Shown here: piece after piece, positions 1 to 7,705 of the stretch
Position numbering within the stretch: the first letter of the stretch is position 1
Layout of the letters: each line of letters begins with the position of its first letter
Source of the DNA: Micromonospora sp. CB01531
Lineage (GTDB): Bacteria > Actinomycetota > Actinomycetes > Mycobacteriales > Micromonosporaceae
Length of the DNA: 64,000 bases
NCBI RefSeq assembly: GCF_001905095.1
Contig: NZ_LWLS01000081.1
Location: 1-64,000 of the forward strand
Reading direction: 5' to 3'
Translations under genes and position numbers: made by a program
Notes under the pieces: model-generated
Databases searched by the model: none
Told to the model about the DNA's origin: nothing
The model's input: only the letters and a program-made list of their open reading frames with translations

Positions 1-120
1 CGCGTGCTGCTTCTCGACCGCGCGCGCCGACCCTGCGTGCACCGCCTCGTCGACCCGGCGTTCCAGGTCCGCCAGCTTGCCGGCGGTGGTGTGGATGTTG
101 ATCCCGGTCTCGGTAGTCAC
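1..120 (-). CDS. Acyl-CoA carboxylase beta subunit, N-terminal fragment
   Basis: The reverse strand reads from a GTG at 120 off the left edge of the window, giving 40 residues that begin VTTETGINIHTTAGKLADLE and continue with RRVDEAVHAG and AVEKQHA. This is the typical N-terminus of actinobacterial acetyl-/propionyl-CoA carboxylase beta (carboxyltransferase) subunits, where an IHTTAGKLADL segment precedes the crotonase-like fold. The enzyme transfers carboxyl from biotin on the alpha subunit to an acyl-CoA. The gene is divergent from the biotin ligase gene birA 97 bp away, which fits because the ligase biotinylates the partner subunit. Only the start is visible, so acetyl- versus propionyl-CoA preference cannot be decided. 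Confidence 0.85.
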   Translation of the reverse strand, partial: MTTETGINIHTTAGKLADLERRVDEAVHAGSARAVEKQHA

Positions 121-217
121 CCAGCGAATATAACGATGGTTCAGGTGGGTGCCGCTGTGCAGTGCGCCTCACCGCCTTCCGGGCGACCGCCCGCAGCGGG
201 GGCCGTAGGCTGGCGGG

Positions 218-1093
218 ATGCCCAGCTCGCCGTACACCAATCTGGACCGCCCGCCGCTGTCGGCGGCCCGGCTGCGGCGCGCGCTCGTCGCCCCGCACGG
301 GCCGTGGCGCCGGCTGGAGCTGCGCGCGGAGACCGGCTCCACCAACGCCGACGCGGTCGAGGCCGCGCGGGCCGGCGAGCCGGAGGGGCTGGTGGTGGTG
401 GCGGAGCGGCAGACCGCCGGCCGCGGCCGGCGCGGCCGGGTCTGGCAGTCGCCGCCCCGGGCCGGCATCGCGACCAGCGTCCTGCTCCGGCCTGGCGAGG
501 CCGTCGCGGAGCGCGACTGGTCCCCCGTGCCATCCCTGCGGTACGGCTGGCTGCCGCTGCTCGCCGGGGTCGCGCTGGTCGAGGCGGTGGCCCGGCTGGC
601 CGAGCTGGACGCCCGCCTGAAATGGCCCAACGACCTGCTCGTCGACGGCGCCAAGTGTGCGGGCGTGCTGGCCGAGGCGGTGCCGGGCGACGCGCCGGAC
701 CAGCCGCCCGCGATCGTGGTGGGCATCGGGCTCAACGTGACGCTGCACGCCGACGAGCTGCCGGAGAACCCGACCGGGCTGCCCGCCACCTCGCTCCAGC
801 TCGCCGGGGCCGCCGCCACCGACCGGGACCCGCTGCTGCGCGCCCTGCTCCGCTCCCTCGCCGACTGGTACGACCGCTGGCGTTCGGCCGGCGGCGACGC
901 GGTCGCCAGCGGCCTGCGGGACGCCTACCTGGCCGCCTGCGCCACGGTCGGCCGCCAGGTCCGGGTGCTGCTCCCCGACGGCCGGGAGGTGCACGGCACC
1001 GCCACCGGGGTGGACCCGGACGGCCAGCTGCTGGTCGACGGCCCGGCCGGCGAGCTCCGCCTCGCCGCCGGCGACGTGCTGCACGTGCGCTGA
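218..1093 (+). CDS. birA: Biotin--[acetyl-CoA-carboxylase] ligase (BirA)
   Basis: The 291-residue product activates biotin with ATP and attaches it to the biotin-carrier lysine of acyl-CoA carboxylases. The ligase signature is present: ETGSTN near residue 38, the adenylate-binding loop GRGRRGRVW near 69-77, and KWPNDLLV near 142, which carries the ligase lysine region. A C-terminal SH3-like domain follows (VGRQVRVLLPDGREVHG). There is no N-terminal helix-turn-helix, so this is the monofunctional class that does not act as a repressor. It lies divergent from an acyl-CoA carboxylase subunit gene, the expected client. The ATG at 218 is preceded by a weak GGCGGG ribosome site. Confidence 0.95.
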   Translation: MPSSPYTNLDRPPLSAARLRRALVAPHGPWRRLELRAETGSTNADAVEAARAGEPEGLVVVAERQTAGRGRRGRVWQSPPRAGIATSVLLRPGEAVAERDWSPVPSLRYGWLPLLAGVALVEAVARLAELDARLKWPNDLLVDGAKCAGVLAEAVPGDAPDQPPAIVVGIGLNVTLHADELPENPTGLPATSLQLAGAAATDRDPLLRALLRSLADWYDRWRSAGGDAVASGLRDAYLAACATVGRQVRVLLPDGREVHGTATGVDPDGQLLVDGPAGELRLAAGDVLHVR

Positions 1094-1095
1094 GC

Positions 1096-1140
1096 GGAAG
1101 GGCCCTTGCTGCCGCCTCCGGCATAGGAAGGGGCCCTCCC
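1096..1140. repeat. Imperfect GGAAGGGCCC palindrome after birA
   Basis: GGAAGGGCCCTT (1096-1107) is complementary with two mismatches to AAGGGGCCCTCC (1128-1139). The short loop holds a second small inverted pair around gcctccggc. It begins immediately after the birA stop and could act as a terminator. I associate this sequence type with a repeat common between genes in Micromonospora; that is recollection, and this copy looks degraded. Confidence 0.5.
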
Positions 1141-1220
1141 AACACCCGCCGCGCGGCTGATCCCGTGGACGAGCGTCGACCGGTTACGGTCAGCGCGTCC
1201 TGTTCTGCGAGGAGGTTCCC

Positions 1221-1793
1221 GTGGCGTTCCCCGAAGACGTGCTCACCGAGGACGAGCACGTCGTGCTGCACCTGCACCCGCACTGGAAGGCCCTGATCCG
1301 GCCGATCCTCGTGCTGGTGCTCACCATCGCGGCGGTGGTCGCGGGCTGGGTCCTGCTGCCCGAGGGCGACGGCGGCATGATCGCGCTCTACGTGATCGCC
1401 GCCCTCGGCCTGGTGCTGGTGCTCTGGCTGGGCCTGTGGCCGTTCCTGGTCTGGCGCACCACGCACTACCTCTTCACCAACGAGCGGGTGCTGCTGCAGG
1501 AGGGGGTTTTCTCCCGCAACCGGCGGGACCTGCCGCTGACTCGGATCAACGACCACTCGATGCACCAGCGTTTCGTGGAGCGGCTGCTCGGCTGCGGCAC
1601 CCTCACCATCGAGTCGGCCGGTGAGCGCGGCCAGTCGGTGCTCGCCGACGTGCCGCACGTCGACAAGGTGCAGACCAAGCTCTACGAGCTGGTCGAGGCC
1701 CACCACGACAAGCACTCGCTGGGTGACGGCGAGATGCGCGAGATCCTGGCCGACATGCGCGAGGGCAAGTCCCTCCGCGACCCGTCCGCCTGA
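1221..1793 (+). CDS. PH domain-containing (bPH2) membrane protein
   Basis: The 190-residue protein starts at a GTG with an AGGAGG ribosome site 5-6 bases upstream. After a cytosolic lead containing LHPHWKAL come two membrane helices (about residues 27-46 and 54-75). A bacterial pleckstrin-homology domain follows (TTHYLFTNERVLLQEGVFSRN, with the conserved LPLTRINDHSMHQ and GTLTIESAGE strands). Such proteins are common in actinobacteria and their molecular role is mostly unknown; membrane-associated scaffolding is a guess. The charged C-terminus (HHDKHSLGDGEMREIL) is cytosolic. The gene stands alone, convergent with a gtrA-like gene, with a palindrome between them. Confidence 0.85.
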   Translation: MAFPEDVLTEDEHVVLHLHPHWKALIRPILVLVLTIAAVVAGWVLLPEGDGGMIALYVIAALGLVLVLWLGLWPFLVWRTTHYLFTNERVLLQEGVFSRNRRDLPLTRINDHSMHQRFVERLLGCGTLTIESAGERGQSVLADVPHVDKVQTKLYELVEAHHDKHSLGDGEMREILADMREGKSLRDPSA

Positions 1794-1805
1794 CCTTCAC
1801 CCTGC

Positions 1806-1861
1806 TGATCAAGAAGTTTGCGCCGGATCCATCGGTGGTCCGGACGCAAACTTCTTGATCA
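1806..1861. repeat. GATCAAG-type palindrome, copy 1
   Basis: Perfect 17-bp inverted repeat: TGATCAAGAAGTTTGCG at 1806-1822 and its complement at 1845-1861, with a partly self-complementary 22-base interior. It lies between convergent genes and may work as a bidirectional terminator. Related copies lie at 6431-6490, 44183-44243 and, more distantly, 24301-24361. Confidence 0.85.
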
Positions 1862-1888
1862 ACTCTGCTCGCGGTGCCCGCGGCCGGA

Positions 1889-2617
1889 TCAGCGGCGGGG
1901 GCGGCGCGGGGTGGGCTGGAGTTCGGCGGCGAGTTCGGCGTCCAGGTCGGCACCGAGGACCCGGCCGAGCCCGGCATCCGCCGCGGCGGGCCGGCTCTGG
2001 GTCGGCGCGTAGTCCGGCCGGTGGTCGGCCGCCCGCGTAGCCCGCGGGGCCGGCCGGGGCTCCGTCTCCTCCAGCTCGCTGACCGACTCGGCCAGCTCCG
2101 CCACCGGGTCCATCTCGCCCACGTTGTCCCATTCGTCGCGCGGGATGCTGTGCCAGTTCTCCCTCGCGTGCTGCGGAGCCGGCTGGAAGACGAACGTCCG
2201 GTACGACCAGAACCGGAACATGGTGGCGAGCAGGACACCGCCGGTCTTCGCGACGTTCAGCATGAGCAGGCTGGTCACGCCGAAGCCGTACTTCGCGGCC
2301 GCCAGTACGCCGAGTTCGATGAGCAGGCCGGTGGCGTTGAACAGGAAGAACAGGACGTATTCGCGGCGTAGGGCCGACTTCGGTCGATCCCGGTACGTCC
2401 AGTGCCGGTTCATCAGATAAGACGTGATCGTCGCGACGATGGTGGCCACTACCGTCGCCTTGAGCTGGCCGTCGCGGAAAACCGTGAGTGCCAGCGCGTT
2501 GAACACCGCGTAATTGATGACGGTGTTGATGCCGCCGACGATGCCGAACTTGAGCGCCTCGTGGATGAACTTCCGCCAGCGCTCGGGCAGCAGACGGACT
2601 CCAGGCATGCGAAACAC
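1889..2617 (-). CDS. GtrA-family membrane protein (first of two)
   Basis: The 242-residue protein has four predicted membrane helices in its first 150 residues and the GtrA hallmarks ALKFGIVGGINTVINYAVFN, SYLMNRHWTYRD and FRFWSYRTFVFQ. GtrA proteins are thought to flip or carry lipid-linked sugars for cell-surface polysaccharide. After the core is a polar, Pro/Arg-rich cytosolic tail of about 90 residues (residues 150-242) that many GtrA proteins lack. A second GtrA gene lies upstream on the same strand 54 bp away, so the two may be co-transcribed. No glycosyltransferase is adjacent, so the substrate is unknown. Confidence 0.9.
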   Translation of the reverse strand: MFRMPGVRLLPERWRKFIHEALKFGIVGGINTVINYAVFNALALTVFRDGQLKATVVATIVATITSYLMNRHWTYRDRPKSALRREYVLFFLFNATGLLIELGVLAAAKYGFGVTSLLMLNVAKTGGVLLATMFRFWSYRTFVFQPAPQHARENWHSIPRDEWDNVGEMDPVAELAESVSELEETEPRPAPRATRAADHRPDYAPTQSRPAAADAGLGRVLGADLDAELAAELQPTPRRPRR

Positions 2618-2671
2618 CTTAGGGCAGCGGGCAGGGCCGGCTCGGCCCGGCGGGACGGGATGGGCGCTGAG

Positions 2672-3208
2672 TCACGCCCCTGACTCTCGGTCGTGGCTCG
2701 TTGCCGGAACGGGAGGAGTTCCCGCTTCCACGAAAACGAACCGCCGGTACGACCAGAATCGGAACAGCGTCCCGAGGCCGGTGCCGACGATGAAGCTGGC
2801 GATGTTGTCGGCCAGTGGGGTCTGGAACACGTGGGGCCAGAGGGCGCCCAGCCCGTAGCGACTGATCGCGAGGCAGCCCACGGCGATGCCGAGGCCGACG
2901 CCGTTGAAGAAGAAGAACAGCGCGTACTCCCGGGCCGGGTGGTTGCGCTGGCGGTGCCGCCAGGTCCAGAACCGGTTACCGAGGAACGCCATGGTCGCGG
3001 CCACCACGGTGGAGATGGTCTTCGCCATCACCGGCGGCTCGTGCTGGACGCTGGCCAGGTAGTTGAAGAGCGCGAAGTCGACGAGGAAGGCGAGCCCGCC
3101 AACCGTGGCGAACTTGCTCAGCTCACGGACGAGGTGACCGAAACGGTCGATCAGCGCCCCGAGCAGACCTCGACGGGTCTGCGGAGCCCCCGGCTGGTCC
3201 CCGGTCAT
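2672..3208 (-). CDS. GtrA-family membrane protein (second of two)
   Basis: I place the start at ATG 3208 (178 residues, MTGDQPGAPQ...), or possibly GTG 3220, because the longer open frame lacks protein-like character before that point. Core motifs are LSKFATVGGLAFLVDFALFN, FLGNRFWTWRHRQR and LFRFWSYRRFVFV, with four membrane helices. It is a distant paralogue of the downstream gene and probably the first gene of a two-gene unit. Function is inferred only as membrane translocation of a lipid-linked glycan precursor. The two proteins could form a heteromer, but nothing in the sequence proves it. Confidence 0.88.
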   Translation of the reverse strand: MTGDQPGAPQTRRGLLGALIDRFGHLVRELSKFATVGGLAFLVDFALFNYLASVQHEPPVMAKTISTVVAATMAFLGNRFWTWRHRQRNHPAREYALFFFFNGVGLGIAVGCLAISRYGLGALWPHVFQTPLADNIASFIVGTGLGTLFRFWSYRRFVFVEAGTPPVPATSHDRESGA

Positions 3209-3397
3209 CGTCGTGGCCACCCGCCGAGAGTACCGGTTGGGCGTACCTGGACGGGGTAGCAACGGCGAGCGGGCGGCACCCGGGTCAGGCGTGCCGCCGA
3301 GGGCCGGGAAGTCTGCCTGCGGGACGTTGTGTTCACGCCGCCCCGCCTCCCCGCCCGTTCCCGCCTTTGTGAACGGAGCGTAACGGGCTGTCGCCGA

Positions 3398-3415
3398 ATT
3401 GTGGACCGGATCACG
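3398..3415. promoter_or_regulatory. Crp-like site 1 upstream of pckG
   Basis: TTGTGGACCGGATCACGG resembles the Crp consensus TGTGA-N6-TCACA (8 of 10 defined positions) with the correct spacing. It lies about 290 bp before the pckG start, far for a simple activator site, so it is less certain than the site at 3550. Confidence 0.4.
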
Positions 3416-3549
3416 GAAGTCACGGTTGGTGGGATGGAAGGTCGCGACGGGTCGCTCCGCCAGCGTCCGGCGAAGGTTCTTCACAAGATTTGCGTGAAAC
3501 TGCGCGCGAAAGCGGGTATCAGATCGCGATGCCGCAGCGTGGCCGTACC

Positions 3550-3567
3550 TTGTGCAGTTCTTCACAA
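3550..3567. promoter_or_regulatory. Crp-like site 2 upstream of pckG
   Basis: TTGTGCAGTTCTTCACAA is an 18-bp palindrome with TTGTG/CACAA arms spaced by 8 bases, matching TGTGA-N6-TCACA at 9 of 10 positions. It is about 135 bp before the pckG ATG. The same architecture occurs at 13304. A cAMP-receptor (Crp) or GlxR-type regulator is the likely ligand. Rex boxes share the outer half-sites, so Rex is a possible alternative. Confidence 0.55.
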
Positions 3568-3701
3568 CAAGTCCCACTGACTCGCGACGCAGGCCGGTTT
3601 ACGCTGAGGCCAATCCCAGGTTTCCACGAAGGCGACGCGCCAGCGCGCCAGAACTCGTGCATCCAATACATCGGTCAGCGTCGACCACAAGGAGATGTGA
3701 C

Positions 3702-5546
3702 ATGGTTGCTCCGGCTACTGTTCGGGGTATCGATCAGGCCCCGACGTCCCACCCCAAACTGCTTGCCTGGGTACGTGAGGTCGCGGAACTGACCACGCCC
3801 GATCGGGTGGTCTGGGTGGACGGGTCCGATGAGGAGTGGCGCCGCCTCACCGACGAACTCGTCGAGAACGGCACCCTGATCCGGCTGAACCCCGAGAAGA
3901 AGCCCAACTCGTTCTACGCGCGTACGGACCCGACGGACGTCGCGCGGGTCGAGGAGCGCACCTTCATCTGCTCGGTTGACGAGGCGGACGCCGGCCCCAC
4001 CAACAACTGGATGGCGCCGTCCGAGATGAAGCGCACCATGACCGACCTTTACCGCGGTTCGATGCGCGGCCGGACGATGTACGTCATCCCGTTCGTGATG
4101 GGTCCGGTCGAGGCGAAGAACCCCATGTTCGGCGTCGAGATCACCGACAGCGGGTACGTGGTCGCCTCGATGCGGATCATGACGCGGATGGGTGCCAAGG
4201 TCCTGGAGGCGATGGGCGACGACGCCGACTTCGTGCACGCGCTGCACTCCATCGGCGCCCCGCTCGCCCCCGGCCAGCAGGACGTGCCGTGGCCGTGCAA
4301 CGACACGAAGTACATCTCGCACTTCCCGGAGACCCGGGAGATCTGGTCCTTCGGCTCCGGCTACGGCGGCAACTCGCTGCTCGGCAAGAAGTGCTACTCG
4401 CTGCGGATCGCCAGCGTGATGGGCCGCGACGAGGGCTGGCTCGCCGAGCACATGCTGATCCTCAAGATCACCTCGCCCGAGGGGCGCGTCTACCACGTCG
4501 CCGGCGCGTTCCCGTCGGCGTGCGGCAAGACCAACCTCGCCATGCTGGAGCCGACCATCCCGGGCTGGAAGGTCGAGACCATCGGCGACGACATCGCCTG
4601 GATGCGATTCGGCCCGGACGGCCGCCTCTACGCGATCAACCCGGAGTTCGGCCTCTTCGGCGTCGCGCCCGGCACCGACTGGAAGACCAACGCCAACGCG
4701 ATGCGGACGCTGGACCGCGGCAACTCGGTCTTCACCAACGTCGCCCTGACCGACGACGGTGACATCTGGTGGGAGGGCATGGGTGAGCCGCCGGCGCACC
4801 TGATCGACTGGAAGGGCAACGACTGGACGCCGGAGAGCGACAACCTCTCCTCGCACGCCAACAGCCGGTTCTGCACCCCGATCACGCAGTGCCCGATCCT
4901 GGCCGAGGACTACTACGACCCGAACGGGGTGCCGATCGACGCCATCCTGTTCGGCGGCCGACGCCGGGACACCGTCCCGCTGGTCACCGAGGCCCGCGAC
5001 TGGGTGCACGGTGTCTACATGGGCGCCACGCTCTCCTCGGAGACCACCGCAGCGGCCTCCGGCGCGGTCGGTGTGGTCCGCCGCGACCCGATGGCCATGC
5101 TGCCGTTCATCGGCTACAACGCCGGTGACTACTTCCGGCACTGGATCGAGATGGGCAAGGGCGTCGACGGCGACGAGTCGAAGCTGCCCAAGATCTACTA
5201 CGTCAACTGGTTCCGCAAGGACCCCGAGGGCAACTTCCTCTGGCCGGGCTTCGGCGAGAACTCCCGGGTGCTCAAGTGGATCATCGAGCGGATCGAGGGC
5301 CGCGCCGAGGCGGTCGAGACCCCGATCGGCATGGTCCCGGCCCTGGACGCGCTCGACGTCGAGGGTCTGGACATGACCCCGGAGGACGTCCGGATCGCCA
5401 TGAAGGTCGACCCGGAGGAGTGGCGCAACGAGCTGCCGCTGGTCACCGAGTGGTTCGAGAAGTTCGGGGACAAGCTCCCCGGTGTCCTCTGGGCCGAACT
5501 GGACGCGCTGCGCGCCCGGCTCGACGCGGAGCAGCCCCAGCGATAG
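3702..5546 (+). CDS. pckG: Phosphoenolpyruvate carboxykinase (GTP)
   Basis: The 614-residue enzyme interconverts oxaloacetate + GTP and phosphoenolpyruvate + CO2 + GDP, the committed step of gluconeogenesis from TCA intermediates. Length fits the GTP-dependent class (about 600-620). Visible motifs are the kinase-1 loop FPSACGKTN (residues 270-278, with the hyperreactive Cys274 of the GTP class), GDDIAWMRFGPDGRLYAINP, and FGGRRRDTVPLV for GTP/PEP binding. Start: ATG 3702 follows AAGGAG at 3689 by a good distance; the open frame upstream is unused leader. A long leader with two Crp-like sites suggests carbon-source control. It is monocistronic; the next gene is unrelated. Confidence 0.97.
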   Translation: MVAPATVRGIDQAPTSHPKLLAWVREVAELTTPDRVVWVDGSDEEWRRLTDELVENGTLIRLNPEKKPNSFYARTDPTDVARVEERTFICSVDEADAGPTNNWMAPSEMKRTMTDLYRGSMRGRTMYVIPFVMGPVEAKNPMFGVEITDSGYVVASMRIMTRMGAKVLEAMGDDADFVHALHSIGAPLAPGQQDVPWPCNDTKYISHFPETREIWSFGSGYGGNSLLGKKCYSLRIASVMGRDEGWLAEHMLILKITSPEGRVYHVAGAFPSACGKTNLAMLEPTIPGWKVETIGDDIAWMRFGPDGRLYAINPEFGLFGVAPGTDWKTNANAMRTLDRGNSVFTNVALTDDGDIWWEGMGEPPAHLIDWKGNDWTPESDNLSSHANSRFCTPITQCPILAEDYYDPNGVPIDAILFGGRRRDTVPLVTEARDWVHGVYMGATLSSETTAAASGAVGVVRRDPMAMLPFIGYNAGDYFRHWIEMGKGVDGDESKLPKIYYVNWFRKDPEGNFLWPGFGENSRVLKWIIERIEGRAEAVETPIGMVPALDALDVEGLDMTPEDVRIAMKVDPEEWRNELPLVTEWFEKFGDKLPGVLWAELDALRARLDAEQPQR

Positions 5547-5583
5547 GTGTGCCGGTTGCCCGCACCGGGCAACATCGGATGCC

Positions 5584-6435
5584 ATGAGGACGGCCGCCGC
5601 GACCATCGAGGTCCGGCGGCCGTCCGCCGTCCGGGCGCTGACCCTGCTGCTCGGCGTCACGGCGGCGGCCACCGTCGTGGTCGAGCTGCTCAACTGGTGG
5701 TACGCCCCGGGGCAGGAGTTCGGGCTCGCCGTACGGACCGGCTGGGCGATGCTCCGCTCGCTGGGCTTCCTGGTGCTGATCGGGCACGTGAACCGGGGCC
5801 GTGCCGTGGCGAAGCCGCTGGGGCTGATCCTCGCGGTGACCACGGTCTTCGCGGTGGGGCGGCTGGTCGTCCCCCGGGCGGGGGTGCCGCCGCTGCCCGG
5901 CCTGCTCGGCTTCGGGCTGCTCACCGGCCTCTGCGTGGCGGTGGTCGGGCTGCTCTACCGGTCGGACGTGGTCGGCGGCCACCTGGTCCGGCACCGCAAG
6001 GGCCTGGTCATCTCCGGTGGCAGGCTCTCCTGGCGGGAGGTCGCGCCGAAGCGCCCGGCGGTGACCGGGTGGCTGCTCACCGCCCGGGCCGCCGCGTTCA
6101 CGTACAGCCCGCTGGTGCTGGTCCCGGCGCTGGTCGCGGGCGGGTCCATCCTGGACGGCCGGCTGAGCTCCGTACCCGCGGTGCTGTTCTGGTTCGCGGC
6201 CGGCATCGCGGTCAGCTACCTGGTGCTCTTCTGCACCGCGTTCCTGCTGCGCGGCCGGAGCTGGGCCCGGAAGCTACTGGTCGCGATCACCCTCGGCACG
6301 CTCGCCGTCGACCTGCCGCTGTGCTGGTGGCTCCTCGGCCTGGACGGCCTCGTCCGCGACGGCGCCCCCCTGCTGGCCGCCGCCGCCCTGGCCCTCTACT
6401 CCCTCCACCGCACCCACCCCACCCCCACCGGTTGA
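5584..6435 (+). CDS. Integral membrane protein, unknown function
   Basis: I take the ATG at 5584 (283 residues, MRTAAATIEVRRPSAVRALT), 37 bp after pckG; the longer frame upstream overlaps pckG and is not needed. About eight hydrophobic segments alternate with short basic loops (for example LLGVTAAATVVVELLNWWYA and VLFWFAAGIAVSYLVLFCTA). There is no recognisable catalytic motif. The TGA stop lies inside the left arm of a GATCAAG palindrome (6431-6490), so the repeat supplies the last codon. Close spacing suggests possible read-through from pckG, but there is no functional link I can name. Confidence 0.75.
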   Translation: MRTAAATIEVRRPSAVRALTLLLGVTAAATVVVELLNWWYAPGQEFGLAVRTGWAMLRSLGFLVLIGHVNRGRAVAKPLGLILAVTTVFAVGRLVVPRAGVPPLPGLLGFGLLTGLCVAVVGLLYRSDVVGGHLVRHRKGLVISGGRLSWREVAPKRPAVTGWLLTARAAAFTYSPLVLVPALVAGGSILDGRLSSVPAVLFWFAAGIAVSYLVLFCTAFLLRGRSWARKLLVAITLGTLAVDLPLCWWLLGLDGLVRDGAPLLAAAALALYSLHRTHPTPTG

Positions 6436-6490
6436 TCAAGAGGTTTGCGCCCGGATCTGGCCGGACGGCGCCGCAAAGTTCTTGATCAAC
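6431..6490. repeat. GATCAAG-type palindrome, copy 2
   Basis: GTTGATCAAGAGGTTTGCG (6431-6449) pairs with CGCAAAGTTCTTGATCAAC (6472-6490), 17 of 19 positions. It overlaps the stop codon of the upstream membrane protein gene (TGA at 6433-6435) and ends 45 bp before the next start. It is a probable terminator. Confidence 0.8.
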
Positions 6491-6534
6491 GCCGATGGGG
6501 GTCCTGGCGGGGCCGGCGGGGGGAGGATGGGTGG

Positions 6535-7677
6535 GTGGGTGAGGAGTGGGACGTGATCGTGGTGGGGGCGGGGCCGGCGGGGTCGGCCGCGGCGCTGTCC
6601 GCGCGGCGGGCCGGGGCCCGGGTGCTGCTGCTGGACCGGTACGACTTCCCCCGCGACAAGGCGTGCGGCGACGGCATCGCGGCGCACGCGCTGGACGTCC
6701 TCGCCGAGCTGGGCGTGACCGGGGCGGTCGACGGGTACGCCCCGCTGCCCGTGCTACGTCTCGTCGGGCCCGGCGGCGGCACGGTGGCGCGGGAGCTGCC
6801 CCGGCCCGCGTACACGGTGCCCCGGGCGGTGTTCGACGCGCGGCTGGTGGCCGCGGCGGTCGCGGCCGGGGCGGAGCTGCGCCGGCACGCCGTACGCCGG
6901 GTCGACCTGCGTGCCGACCGGGTGGTGTTCGACGGCGAGTTGGCCGGGCGGGCCGTGGTGGGGGCGGACGGCGCCGGCTCGGTGCTCCGCCGGGCGCTCG
7001 GCCACCCGGTGAACCCGGACCGCCACCTCGCGCTCGCCATCCGTGGCTACGCCCCGGCGCTGCCCGGGCCGCCCGAGCAGCTCATCGTCACCTCGGCCCC
7101 GCGCTGGCCGGCGTACGCCTGGTCCTTTCCGATCGGCGACGGCCGGGCGAACGTCGGGTACGGCGAGGTGCTGCGCGGCGAGCCGTTGACCCGGACGCAC
7201 CTGCTGGACCGCCTGGCCGCCCTGCTGCCCGGCACCGACCCTGCCACGGTCACCGAGTTGCGGGCCCATCACCTGCCGCTCTCCACGCACCGGCCGGCGC
7301 CGGGGCGGGGTCGGGTGGTGCTGGCCGGCGACGCGCTCTCGCTGATCAATCCGTTCACCGGCGAGGGCATCTTCTACGCGCTGCGCTCCGGCGCGCTGGC
7401 CGGCGCGGCGGCGGCCGGCAGCCCGGCGCGGGCGGCCCGCCGGTACGCCGACACCCTCCGCGGCCGGCTCGGCACACATCTGCGGCACAGCTCGGTGGCG
7501 GCCTGGCTGGCCCGACGGCGCCAGGTGGTGGACGCGGCGGTCGGTGCGGCCCGGCGGGACGGCCGGGTCTACCGGACCGTGGTGGAGCTGGGGCTGGGTG
7601 ACGGACGTCTCGACGCCCGCACCCTGGCCATGATCGGCATCGGTCTCACCAACCGAGACCAGCCACCGCGACACTGA
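6535..7677 (+). CDS. Geranylgeranyl reductase family FAD-dependent oxidoreductase
   Basis: The GTG at 6535 with GGAGG 8 bases upstream starts a 380-residue flavoprotein. The N-terminal FAD motif is VIVVGAGPAGSAAALSARRAG, followed by DKACGDGI (a family signature), VGADGAGS in the middle and the second FAD contact GDALSLINPFTGEGIFYALRSG near residue 265-285. Members reduce isoprenoid double bonds, such as geranylgeranyl chains or the menaquinone tail (MenJ). The next gene downstream is a polyprenyl diphosphate synthase, which supports an isoprenoid substrate. Menaquinone tail saturation is the likeliest role, but this is inference; carotenoid or lipid hydrogenation remains possible. Confidence 0.85.
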   Translation: MGEEWDVIVVGAGPAGSAAALSARRAGARVLLLDRYDFPRDKACGDGIAAHALDVLAELGVTGAVDGYAPLPVLRLVGPGGGTVARELPRPAYTVPRAVFDARLVAAAVAAGAELRRHAVRRVDLRADRVVFDGELAGRAVVGADGAGSVLRRALGHPVNPDRHLALAIRGYAPALPGPPEQLIVTSAPRWPAYAWSFPIGDGRANVGYGEVLRGEPLTRTHLLDRLAALLPGTDPATVTELRAHHLPLSTHRPAPGRGRVVLAGDALSLINPFTGEGIFYALRSGALAGAAAAGSPARAARRYADTLRGRLGTHLRHSSVAAWLARRRQVVDAAVGAARRDGRVYRTVVELGLGDGRLDARTLAMIGIGLTNRDQPPRH

Positions 7678-7705
7678 TCTTCAACCTGGGTCGCTACCCT
7701 GCAAG

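Larger units (their letters stand above)
3221..3701. other. Long divergent intergenic region upstream of pckG
   Basis: About 480 bp with no convincing gene. It holds the divergent promoters for the gtrA pair and pckG, two Crp-like palindromes (3398-3415 and 3550-3567), an 11-bp direct repeat GTTCTTCACAA at 3476-3486 and 3557-3567, and a lone half-site TTTGTGAAC near 3365. The open frames here look like composition artefacts. Confidence 0.6.

Noticed and set aside
3329..3580. Small ORFs in the pckG leader as leader-peptide genes
   Set aside because: No ribosome site, no stop/start coupling, composition as the surrounding non-coding DNA.
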